NCBI GenBank assembly: GCA_031266495.1
Contig: JAISAX010000371.1
Span: forward strand, 1 to 9,861
DNA: 9,861 nt
From: Opitutaceae bacterium
Lineage (GTDB): Bacteria > Verrucomicrobiota > Verrucomicrobiae > Opitutales > Opitutaceae
Direction: 5' to 3'
Positions 1 to 5,684 of this stretch are shown here, piece after piece. The translations under genes and the position numbers were made by a program. Each line of letters begins with the position of its first letter. The stretch's first letter is position 1. The notes under the pieces were generated by a model. It searched no databases. It was given only the letters and a program-made list of their open reading frames with translations, and was not told the DNA's origin.

Positions 1-14
1 CCCCCCTCTCCCTC

Positions 15-42
15 CCTCCGCAAACCGCCCTCCGCAAACCGC
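15..42. repeat. 14-bp tandem duplication in the pheA leader
   Basis: The unit CCTCCGCAAACCGC occurs twice without a gap (15-28 and 29-42) and ends 7 nt before the pheA start codon. The preceding bases 1-20 are almost purely C and T. No purine-rich Shine-Dalgarno sequence is visible, so the duplicated C-rich leader occupies the place where a ribosome binding site would be. Whether it has a function is unknown. Confidence 0.8.
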
Positions 43-49
43 ACTTCCG

Positions 50-1135
50 ATGAGCGACCCACTCCAGCCACTGCGCGACAACATTGACCGGCTCGACCGC
101 CAGATCGTCGAACTCCTCAACCAACGCCTCGCCCAGGCCACCGAGATCGGACGGCACAAACGCAACACAGGCGACCCCATTTACGTGCCCGAGCGCGAGG
201 ACGCCGTCCTGAGAAAAGTCGCGACCTACAACCAGGGGCCGATCAAGGACGAAGCCCTGCGCGCCATTTACGGCGAAATCATGTCGGCGGCCATAGCGCT
301 CGAAAAACCGCTCCGCATCGCCTACCTCGGCCCCGAGGCGACCAACACTCACCAGGCCGCGCTGAAAAAGTTCGGAGCCAGCGTGGACTACCTCGCGCTC
401 ACGACCTTTGCCGACATCTTCACCTCGGTGGAAAAAGGCGAGACCGACTACGGCCTCATCCCCATAGAAAACAGCACCGAAGGCACGGTGCGCGACGCGC
501 TCGACCAGTTTGTGACCTCCGACCTCAAGGCCGTGGCGCAGACGCACCTTGAAATCGCCTACAACCTCATCACGCGCGACCCCCTGGAAAACATCACCCG
601 GGTCCACTCCAAGGACCAGGCCCTTGCGCAATGCCGGCACTGGCTCCGCGCGCACCTGCCGCACGCCACGCTAGTCGAAGCGCCCAGCACCGCGCGCGCC
701 GTGCAGATAGCCGGCGCCGAACCGGGCGCCGCCGCCGTGGCCACCGAACTCGCCGCCACGCACTACAACGTGCCCGTCGCCGCCAGAAACATCCAGGACA
801 AGGCGGGCAACACCACGCGCTTTTTTGTCATAGGCAAAAAGCCCGCCGGCCCCGTCGGCGGCGGACGCGACATGACGAGCCTGCTCATCTCGCTCGGCGA
901 GGAAAGCTCCGGGCAACCGGGCACGCTGCTCCGCATGCTCGACCCCTTTGCGAAGCGGGGCATCAACCTGTCGAAGATCGAATCGCGCCCCAGCAAACTG
1001 CGACCCTGGGACTATTATTTTTATCTCGACCTCACCGGCCACTACTGCGACGGCCTGATGAAGGAAGCCATCGCCGAATTGCGCACCTATTGTCCGCTGG
1101 TGAAATGGCTCGGCAGTTATCCTTCGGGGAGCTGA
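50..1135 (+). CDS. pheA: Bifunctional chorismate mutase / prephenate dehydratase (P-protein)
   Basis: This 361-residue cytoplasmic enzyme converts chorismate to prephenate and then to phenylpyruvate, the committed steps of phenylalanine synthesis. Residues about 3-85 form an AroQ-type chorismate mutase: R9, R26 and K37 fit the active-site positions, followed by VPERE at 46-50. Residues about 88-265 are prephenate dehydratase, with AYLGPEATNTH near the start (the usual GPEGTF motif is altered to GPEATN), PIENSTEGTV, and the catalytic TRF at 256-258. Residues about 278-355 are a C-terminal ACT domain with GINLSKIESRP (ESRP at 311-314), the usual phenylalanine feedback site. Length and domain order match full P-proteins. 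The ATG at 50 begins the mutase domain at the expected distance. No Shine-Dalgarno is seen; a C-rich tandem repeat lies directly upstream. The gene converges on the PEP-CTERM gene across hairpin repeats. Confidence 0.96.
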   Translation: MSDPLQPLRDNIDRLDRQIVELLNQRLAQATEIGRHKRNTGDPIYVPEREDAVLRKVATYNQGPIKDEALRAIYGEIMSAAIALEKPLRIAYLGPEATNTHQAALKKFGASVDYLALTTFADIFTSVEKGETDYGLIPIENSTEGTVRDALDQFVTSDLKAVAQTHLEIAYNLITRDPLENITRVHSKDQALAQCRHWLRAHLPHATLVEAPSTARAVQIAGAEPGAAAVATELAATHYNVPVAARNIQDKAGNTTRFFVIGKKPAGPVGGGRDMTSLLISLGEESSGQPGTLLRMLDPFAKRGINLSKIESRPSKLRPWDYYFYLDLTGHYCDGLMKEAIAELRTYCPLVKWLGSYPSGS

Positions 1136-1144
1136 ACGCGACCC

Positions 1145-1346
1145 GTGGCGCGGGCGTCTCGCCCGCTCCGGGAGTGGCACGGGCATCCTTGCCCGTGTCA
1201 GGGGAGTGGCGCGGGCGTCTCGCCCGCAAGCGTTGCCTCACCGCTCCGGAGAGGCACAGGCTCTCCAGCCCGTGGACGGCGCGGCAGTAAAGCGCCGCCT
1301 CCCTGCCTGCCTCTCGCCCCTCCGGAATCACGGGCTTTCAGCCGTG
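1145..1346. repeat. REP-like palindrome cluster 1 (3' of pheA)
   Basis: At least three similar hairpins lie in tandem. GTGG at 1145-1148 precedes stem GCGGGCG/CGCCCGC (1150-1156/1160-1166). GTGG at 1174-1177 precedes CACGGGCA/TGCCCGTG (1178-1185/1190-1197). GTGG at 1206-1209 precedes GCGGGCG/CGCCCGC (1211-1217/1221-1227). A fourth, imperfect hairpin spans 1255-1274 and is followed by CGGCGC/GCGCCG (1277-1282/1292-1297). A fifth, with one bulge, spans 1329-1346. Loops are 3-4 nt (TCT, TCCT) except in the imperfect ones. The last hairpin contains the stop codon of the minus-strand PEP-CTERM gene, so that protein's tail is partly repeat-encoded. There is no T-run, so simple intrinsic termination is not obvious. 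The same family recurs 3' of prfB. Confidence 0.85.
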
Positions 1347-2333
1347 CCCGGCGCGGTGGCCCCGGCGTAACCACATTCCAATGACAAGCATTGCCAGTCC
1401 CGTCGCGGCTGCATACGTGCCCGGCTCAGGCACGGACGTCAGGCTGAAGACAACGACACGAAAACCCCGGTGAAACCGAATCTCTGTTGGCCTTTCGTCG
1501 GGATGTGCCCCCCCCCCCGCCGTGGATTCGAGGAAGTTGGAGGCACCGCCGATCGAGCCACCACGATAAGTACGATTTCCAGTGTAGTAAATTGCGTCAA
1601 TCCACTCTTCTGCATTGCCTGCAATATCAAAGATCCCGTTCTGGTTCGCTGCGTAACTGCCTACATTTTTTAACGCGCTACTATACCCCCACCGGTAGTA
1701 GTTCGCGTCGCTGCTATCAATGGTGTCTTTTCCGGTCGGAAACAGCCAATACTTGTCCTCCTTCACATCATAATACGCGGCCTTGTACCACTCGTCCTCC
1801 GTCGGCAGCGCCCAGCCTCCCGCCGCCCATGCGTCCGCATCCCGGTTTATCGTGTTGTTTGTCGGGTTCACCGGACTTCCCACGGCAGCAAAGTCGTACA
1901 CCCCGGTCTCCGTCTCCCCCGACGTCAGCCAGTTGCAGAATCGCGCCGCGTTCCAGAACGTCACATACACCACCGGCTTGTCCGGGTCTGTCGTCGTGTA
2001 CGTATAGCTTTCCTCCGACCCCATGCGCGTAATCGCCATATTCGTATTGTACAACGCATACGTGTCGCTCTGCGAGGCCACCGCGTTCAGAAACTGAGCG
2101 TACTGCGCATTTGTCACCTCCTTCGTCCCGATGTAGTAGTCGTAGGAGACTGCTCCGTAGCCGACCTGGTTGACATTGCTATGACCGTAAGCAGGGCCAT
2201 CGGCATTGTTCACTCCGCTTATCTTCACCGTTTCGATCGGGATCGTCTGCCCGAGGGCCGTTCCGGCTCCCGCCGTTATCATCAGCGCAGCCAGCAGCAG
2301 CGCGGCTGTTCCTGTATTCTTGTATGGCTTCAT
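1338..2333 (-). CDS. Secreted SUMF1/FGE-fold protein with PEP-CTERM sorting signal
   Basis: The protein has 331 residues. Residues 1-29 are a signal peptide (basic start, then ALLLAALMITAGAGTALG). Residues about 60-297 carry the formylglycine-generating-enzyme (SUMF1) fold: YYIGTKEVTNAQYAQFLNAV at 67-86, VTFWNAARFCNWL at 124-136, GGWALPTEDEWYKAAYYD at 172-189, NGIFDIAGNAEEW at 232-244, YRGGS at 256-260 and GFRV at 290-293. The C-terminus is PEP-CTERM: VPEPG at 301-305, a hydrophobic span at about 306-322, then WLRR. Such proteins are exported and anchored or sorted by exosortase systems. The only cysteine is C133; the paired cysteines of true FGE are absent (GFRVVV replaces the GFRC-type ending), so sulfatase-activating catalysis is unlikely. 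An in-frame start at 2366 overlaps the upstream stop as ATGA, but it would add 11 polar residues ahead of the signal peptide, so 2333 is preferred. An 11-G run encodes GGG at 273-275. Confidence 0.88.
   Translation of the reverse strand: MKPYKNTGTAALLLAALMITAGAGTALGQTIPIETVKISGVNNADGPAYGHSNVNQVGYGAVSYDYYIGTKEVTNAQYAQFLNAVASQSDTYALYNTNMAITRMGSEESYTYTTTDPDKPVVYVTFWNAARFCNWLTSGETETGVYDFAAVGSPVNPTNNTINRDADAWAAGGWALPTEDEWYKAAYYDVKEDKYWLFPTGKDTIDSSDANYYRWGYSSALKNVGSYAANQNGIFDIAGNAEEWIDAIYYTGNRTYRGGSIGGASNFLESTAGGGAHPDERPTEIRFHRGFRVVVFSLTSVPEPGTYAAATGLAMLVIGMWLRRGHRAGHG
1508..1518. repeat. 11-nt homopolymer (G on coding strand) inside the PEP-CTERM gene
   Basis: Eleven consecutive C on the plus strand are read as G11 by the minus-strand gene and encode glycines 273-275. 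The current length keeps the downstream GFRV block and the PEP-CTERM signal in frame. A change of one or two bases would remove the last 50-odd residues, including the sorting signal. Tracts of this length are prone to slipped-strand changes and also to sequencing error. Confidence 0.9.
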
Positions 2334-2362
2334 TTTACTTGTTGGTTGTCGGTTGTTGGTTG

Positions 2363-3106
2363 TCATGCGCCGGTGCCTTCCGGGCCGTGGTCGGCACTGC
2401 CGCGCCAGACGGTGAGGCTCACGACGCTGACTTTTCCTACGGGGACGTTGTTCTTGTCGCGCAATTCCACGGTGTAGGTCCAGGCGACGGGTTTTTCGGG
2501 CAGTTCGTGGTGGTCGGTGAACGTCGCCCCGGCGATGGTGCCGACTTCCTGCACGCCGGCGCCGTCGGCGCGGTCCACGAGGATGCGCCAGAAGCGGGCG
2601 GGTTTGGGCAGGCGTCCGCGCAGGATCACTTCGCCGCCCGTGAAATACACGTGCGCTTTCGGACTGAGGGCGAGCAGGTCGGGCGCAGATGGCTCGGGCG
2701 CGAGAATGAAAAGTTGCCGCTTCACCTCGGAGGTGCATTTGGGGTTTTCCAGCAGCACGTCGATGTTGGCCATGAGGCGGCGGTAGAGACCGGCGGTGAT
2801 TGTCACCGTCTTGTCGATACCGAGGGTGGCGGGGTCGTGCGGCTGGGTGGTGACGGGTTCGCCGCCGAGGTCCCACTCGGCGCGTTCGATGGCCTGCGTG
2901 TACTCGCGGGCCAGTTCGGAGGCCTGGTCGCGCCACTGGTAAAAATTCTCCAGGTGGGCGAGGTCGGCGCGGGCCGCGGTGAGGAAGGCGGCGGACACGT
3001 CGAGGACGCCGGCGAGTTGTTCGAGGGCGGTCAGGTGGTTGTTGGCCCAGACGAGTCGGCTCCTGGCGTCGGTCGGGAAGTAGCTGCGCGTGGTGGCGTT
3101 TCTCAT
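2363..3106 (-). CDS. Conserved-looking hypothetical protein, helical N-terminus plus beta-rich C-terminus
   Basis: The 247-residue protein was not assigned to a named family. Residues about 12-130 look helical, with charged and leucine-rich stretches and several tryptophans (W20, W58, W78); residues about 140-235 look like a beta-sandwich of fibronectin/Ig type (GEVILRGRLPKPARFWRILVD, then WTYTVELRDKNNVPVGKVSVVSLTV). There is no signal peptide or membrane span. The stop TGA at 2363-2365 overlaps an ATG at 2364-2366 that is in frame with the PEP-CTERM gene, so the two are probably co-transcribed and may be translationally coupled. Its start ATG at 3104-3106 also overlaps the TGA of an upstream low-complexity frame. 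Codon use fits the genome, so this is probably a true gene. A role with the secreted downstream protein is only suggested by position. Confidence 0.75.
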   Translation of the reverse strand: MRNATTRSYFPTDARSRLVWANNHLTALEQLAGVLDVSAAFLTAARADLAHLENFYQWRDQASELAREYTQAIERAEWDLGGEPVTTQPHDPATLGIDKTVTITAGLYRRLMANIDVLLENPKCTSEVKRQLFILAPEPSAPDLLALSPKAHVYFTGGEVILRGRLPKPARFWRILVDRADGAGVQEVGTIAGATFTDHHELPEKPVAWTYTVELRDKNNVPVGKVSVVSLTVWRGSADHGPEGTGA

Positions 3107-3119
3107 GTTGTTGTCGTGG

Positions 3120-3548
3120 TTACGGGTTTGCGGAGGGTGTCATGGCAAAAAAGCGCAGCAGCGCCGGAGCGGCGGCGTCCGGCACCCGGCGTCCAGCGAC
3201 CGGTGTCCGGCGACCAGCGACCGGCGCGTTTTCCCCGGACTCCGGGGGATTTTCCACCGCCGACGCCGACTTTTCCACGGCCTCCGGATAAATTTCCGCA
3301 GACTCCGGGGAATTTTCCGCAAGCTCCGGGGAAAATTCCACGAGCACGGAGCCATTCTCCGCGAGTGCCGCAGGATTTTCCACCGCCACGGTGGAAAATC
3401 CCACGACCTCCGTGGAAATTTTTCCGTCCGGCGAGGAATATTCCCCGGACGCCGGGGAACCCCCGTGTCCGCCGGAGGAAAGGCGGGCGGGCCGGGCCGG
3501 AAAGGCAAATGGACTGGTCAGGAAGCGGCATGGGCGCGAAAACCCCAT
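3120..3548 (-). CDS. Uncertain low-complexity ORF across the 21-bp repeat array
   Basis: A 142-codon frame ends 13 nt before the start of the 247-residue hypothetical gene, on the same strand. Its middle is a run of degenerate heptads, e.g. ENSPESA, EIYPEAV, EKSASAV, ENPPESG, which comes directly from the 21-bp DNA repeat. Among the minus frames this one seems to have the most codons ending in G or C, the reason for listing it. All three minus frames and two plus frames are open through the array, because 21 is divisible by three and stops are rare in the unit. A rival minus frame (3531 to 3103, 142 codons) ends in a TGA overlapping the next ATG and gives G-rich heptads such as GKFPGVC. There is no recognisable domain and no Shine-Dalgarno. 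It may not be translated at all. Confidence 0.25.
   Translation of the reverse strand: MGFSRPCRFLTSPFAFPARPARLSSGGHGGSPASGEYSSPDGKISTEVVGFSTVAVENPAALAENGSVLVEFSPELAENSPESAEIYPEAVEKSASAVENPPESGENAPVAGRRTPVAGRRVPDAAAPALLRFFAMTPSANP
3179..3227. repeat. Seven tandem 7-bp units
   Basis: Consecutive units are CCGGCAC, CCGGCGT, CCAGCGA, CCGGTGT, CCGGCGA, CCAGCGA and CCGGCGC, with consensus CCGGCGA. The array runs without a gap into the 21-bp array, whose period is exactly three times longer. The last two bases overlap the first 21-bp unit. Confidence 0.85.
3226..3477. repeat. Twelve degenerate 21-bp tandem repeats with phased T-tracts
   Basis: Units begin at 3226, 3247, 3268, 3289, 3310, 3331, 3352, 3373, 3394, 3415, 3436 and 3457, with no indels between them. 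The consensus is roughly GAATTTTCC, a variable triplet ending in CG, then GACTCCGGG. The most conserved parts are G at unit position 1, TTTTCC at positions 4-9, C at 11 and G at 19; positions 10, 12-14, 16 and 20 vary. Variation is not confined to one codon position in any frame, which argues weakly against a strongly selected peptide repeat. The 21-bp period equals two turns of B-DNA, so the T-tracts lie on one face of the helix. The array sits between the minus-strand hypothetical gene and the prfB leader. Confidence 0.92.
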
Positions 3549-3773
3549 CTGCCTTCAGGCCGGCAACCGGAACAAGATCAAAGCGCGAAACCCCGCCGAT
3601 GTGTTAATATATTCCTGAGCAACCTTCATAGAGCCGTCCATGGCCCCCTCCCCCCCCCCCCGCCTGGCTTCCGGTTTCAGATAAAGGTTGCCCCGTCCGC
3701 GCCAGGTTGCGGTCATCACCATCATTATATCCGCCATTTTCCCGCCTTTTTTCCACCTTTTTTCCACCAAACC
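3549..3773. other. Divergent spacer upstream of prfB with C12 run and 11-bp tandem repeat
   Basis: No gene is supported here. The spacer holds an AT-rich patch TTAATATAT near 3604-3612, a run of 12 C at 3650-3661, and an exact tandem duplication of CTTTTTTCCAC at 3746-3756 and 3757-3767, which ends 6 nt before the prfB ATG. No convincing paired -35/-10 was found and no purine-rich ribosome binding site precedes prfB. Promoters for both directions presumably lie here. Confidence 0.6.
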
Positions 3774-4917
3774 ATGATCGCACCCGAGACCTACGACCAC
3801 ATCGAGAACATCAAACGCCGCGCCGGGCACCTGTGGAGGTTTCTTTGACGGCGAACAAAAACTCCGCGAACTCGACGCCCTCGAAGCGCAGATGGGCGCC
3901 CCCGGTTTCTGGGACAACACTGACCGCGCCCGGACACACATCGCCAAAATCAACACCCTGAAACGCGCCATCCACCCGCTCGCCGCCTACCGCAAAAAAA
4001 TCGGCGACCTCGACGCGCTCAACGAACTGATCGAACTCGGCACGCCCGCCGAGCAGGACGAATTCGGCGCCGAACTCGCCACCCAGGCCAGCGCCATGGC
4101 GGGCGAACTCGACGACCTCGAAATCAACGCCTTCCTCACCGGCCGGTTCGACCGCAACAACGCCATCTTTTCGATCCAGGCCGGCGCCGGCGGCACCGAA
4201 TCCAACGACTGGGCCGACATGCTCTACCGCATGTACACCCGCTGGGCCGAACGGCGCGGCTTCGCGGTCGAAGTGCAAGACGTGCAACCCGGCGACCAGG
4301 CCGGCATCAGCAAAGCCACGCTCCTCATCAAAGGCGAGAACGCCTACGGCTACTGCAAAGCCGAACGCGGCGTGCACCGCCTCGTGCGCATCTCCCCCTT
4401 CGATGCCAACCAACGCCGCCACACCTCGTTTTGCGCGGTGGACGTCATTGCCGAAATCGACGACGAGATCAGGATCGACATCCCCGAAGACGAACTGCGG
4501 ATCGACGTTTACCGCTCCTCCGGCAAAGGCGGCCAGGGCGTCAACACGACCGACTCCGCGGTGCGCATCACGCACCTGCCGACCGGCCTCGTGGTGGTGT
4601 GCCAGAACGAACGCTCGCAACTCAAGAACAAGGCCAGCGCCATGAGCATCCTCAAAGCCCGCCTGTACGAGAAAAAGCAAGACGAGCAACGCGCCGAGAT
4701 GGACCGTTTTTACGGAGAGAAGGGCGAGATCGGCTGGGGCGCGCAGATTCGCAGCTACGTCCTGCAACCCTACCAGATGGTGAAGGACCTGCGCACGGCC
4801 ATCGAGACAAGCGACACACAAGCGGTACTCGACGGCGACATCGACCGATTCATCACCGGCTGGCTCCGAGCCGGCAGTCCCCGCCACCGCAACAAGGACA
4901 TCCGGATGGAGGACTGA
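3774..4917 (+). CDS. prfB: Peptide chain release factor 2, expressed by +1 programmed frameshift
   Basis: RF2 terminates translation at UGA and UAA on the ribosome. The gene is in two frames: codons 1-24 (3774-3845) end at an in-frame TGA (3846-3848); skipping T3846 continues with GAC at 3847 to the stop at 4915-4917, giving 380 residues (E. coli RF2 has 365). Junction residues are WRFL-DGEQ, like the E. coli RGYLDYD site. The UGA-recognising tripeptide SPF is at 207-209 and the peptidyl-hydrolysis GGQ is at 252-254 in [10 protein letters not shown], close to the E. coli positions. The N-terminal helical domain (to about residue 110) and the C-terminus are complete. The start ATG gives a short leader peptide of the usual length. 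Hairpin repeats begin soon after the stop. An annotation from the first internal ATG (3892) would wrongly drop 39 residues. Confidence 0.96.
3835..3849 (+). promoter_or_regulatory. prfB +1 frameshift signal
   Basis: GGAGG (3835-3839) is an internal Shine-Dalgarno-like sequence, followed by three bases TTT, the slippery codon CTT (3843-3845) and the UGA stop (3846-3848) with C after it. The CTT-TGA-C core and the 3-nt spacing match the classical autoregulated RF2 site: low RF2 makes the ribosome pause at UGA and slip forward by one base, restoring RF2 synthesis. Confidence 0.95.
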
Positions 4918-4930
4918 ACGACGCCGCCCG

Positions 4931-5068
4931 GAGTGGCACGGGCTTCCAGCCCGTGGACGGCGCAAAGCGCCGCCGGTTTGCGTGGCATGGGCTTCCAGCC
5001 CATGATTCCGGAGAACATGGCCAGGATGGCCATGCCACTCAAACCCACGGGCAAGAAGCCCGTGCCAC
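4931..5068. repeat. REP-like palindrome cluster 2 (3' of prfB), BIME-like
   Basis: Four hairpins follow the prfB stop. GTGG (4933-4936) precedes CACGGGCT-TCC-AGCCCGTG (4937-4955). A CGGCGC-AAA-GCGCCG hairpin follows (4958-4972). GTGG (4982-4985) precedes CATGGGCT-TCC-AGCCCATG (4986-5004). Then, in opposite orientation, CATGGCCA-GGA-TGGCCATG (5016-5034) is followed by CCAC (5035-5038), and CACGGGC-AAGAA-GCCCGTG (5046-5064) is followed by CCAC (5065-5068). Two forward and two reversed copies make a mosaic like enterobacterial BIMEs. The stems of the first and third hairpins differ by a paired C-to-T/G-to-A change, so pairing is kept. GAGTGGCA (4931) and TGCCACTC (ending 5040) also bracket the first part. 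Confidence 0.88.
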
Positions 5069-5137
5069 GGCTTTGCTTGCTGCATGTCCCGTTTTCGAGA
5101 TGCGCCCATGCGCCCGAGGAGCCTCGCAATGGCATTC

Positions 5138-5166
5138 TTGACCCTGCGCATGAATTCCCCTGGATT
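5138..5166 (+). promoter_or_regulatory. Weak candidate sigma-70-type promoter for the TerB-like gene
   Basis: TTGACC (5138-5143) is separated by 17 nt from TGGATT (5161-5166), which matches the -10 consensus at only three of six positions. It lies 64 nt upstream of the ATG at 5230, with a C-rich tract between them. This is offered as a possibility only. Confidence 0.25.
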
Positions 5167-5186
5167 GCCTGTGACACATCACGAAT

Positions 5187-5222
5187 CCTCCCTCCCCCCT
5201 CCCCCCCCCCCCCCTCCTCCTC
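5187..5222. repeat. Polypyrimidine leader with 14-C run
   Basis: The stretch is made only of C and T and includes an uninterrupted run of 14 C at 5201-5214. It ends 7 nt before the start codon of the TerB-like gene and occupies the usual ribosome-binding-site region. Similar C-rich tracts precede pheA and prfB. Confidence 0.85.
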
Positions 5223-5229
5223 AAACACC

Positions 5230-5619
5230 ATGATATTCAAAAATCCCGGACAGACGAAATCCGGACTTACCCGGAACGAGCGCGAAGCCATCATCGATCT
5301 GCTGAACCTGTGTATTTATGCCGATGCCCACATTGCTCTCAAGGAGAGCGAATTCATGGAGAGCGTGATCGAAACGATCGGATGGGACGTGCAAAGTTCA
5401 TTTGACAGTTACAATTCGCGTTCCATTGCCGCCGCACGCAATGCCCGCGGCAGTGACGAACAACAGACCGATCTGATCGCGTTTGCCAATGAACGCCTGA
5501 AAACCGGCACCGCCCGAAGGCTTGCGGTCGAGCTTTGCCAGAAACTCTTCCGTGCCGATGGTGTGTTCGACGACAAGGAGTACGCCCTGCTCGACGCGAT
5601 CCGCGCCGCCCTGAAATAA
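5230..5619 (+). CDS. TerB-like (tellurite-resistance family fold) protein
   Basis: This 129-residue soluble protein resembles the TerB/DjlA N-terminal helical domain. The family's two similar acidic helix-loop segments are visible: ADAHIALKESEF at 31-42 and ADGVFDDKEYALLDAI at 109-124, each an A-D followed several residues later by E; in TerB these acids can bind metal. The last helix (LLDAIRAALK) fits the family end. TerB-like domains occur in tellurite and phage stress modules and as stand-alone proteins; no ter partners are present here, so tellurite resistance should not be inferred. The ATG at 5230 is preferred because upstream in-frame sequence reads through hairpin repeats and the C-run. 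It is followed directly by a strong terminator, so it probably forms a single-gene unit. Confidence 0.75.
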   Translation: MIFKNPGQTKSGLTRNEREAIIDLLNLCIYADAHIALKESEFMESVIETIGWDVQSSFDSYNSRSIAAARNARGSDEQQTDLIAFANERLKTGTARRLAVELCQKLFRADGVFDDKEYALLDAIRAALK

Positions 5620-5661
5620 GGGCGCGGTCGCGGACCCGGACCCGGGACGCGCCCTTTTCTT
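5619..5661 (+). terminator. Rho-independent terminator of the TerB-like gene
   Basis: AGGGCGCG (5619-5626) pairs with CGCGCCCT (5648-5655) around a C/G-rich loop of about 21 nt, followed by TTTCTT to 5661. The stem begins on the last base of the stop codon. Confidence 0.8.
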
Positions 5662-5684
5662 GTCATGATTTTCCCGTTACGGTT

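Noticed and set aside
1145..1297. Hairpins after pheA as intrinsic terminators
   Set aside because: Stable stems but no following T-run; they fit a dispersed palindrome family better.
3226..3477. 21-bp array considered as a CRISPR
   Set aside because: Units are contiguous and divergent, with no constant repeat separated by unique spacers; no cas genes nearby.
2324..3607. Long plus-strand open frame (427 codons) antisense to the hypothetical gene and through the 21-bp array
   Set aside because: It mirrors a better-supported minus-strand gene, then runs through Pro-rich repeat translation; no domain or start signal.
3688..3730. Possible prfB promoter elements (TTGCCC, TTGCGG, TTATAT)
   Set aside because: Spacings of 31 and 12 nt do not fit a sigma-70 promoter.
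3811..5151. 446-codon minus-strand open frame opposite prfB
   Set aside because: Antisense shadow of a high-GC gene with strong RF2 motifs on the other strand; it also runs through hairpin repeats.
5230..5619. Tellurite-resistance operon
   Set aside because: Only a lone TerB-like domain is present, with no terA, terC, terD or terZ homologue in the window.
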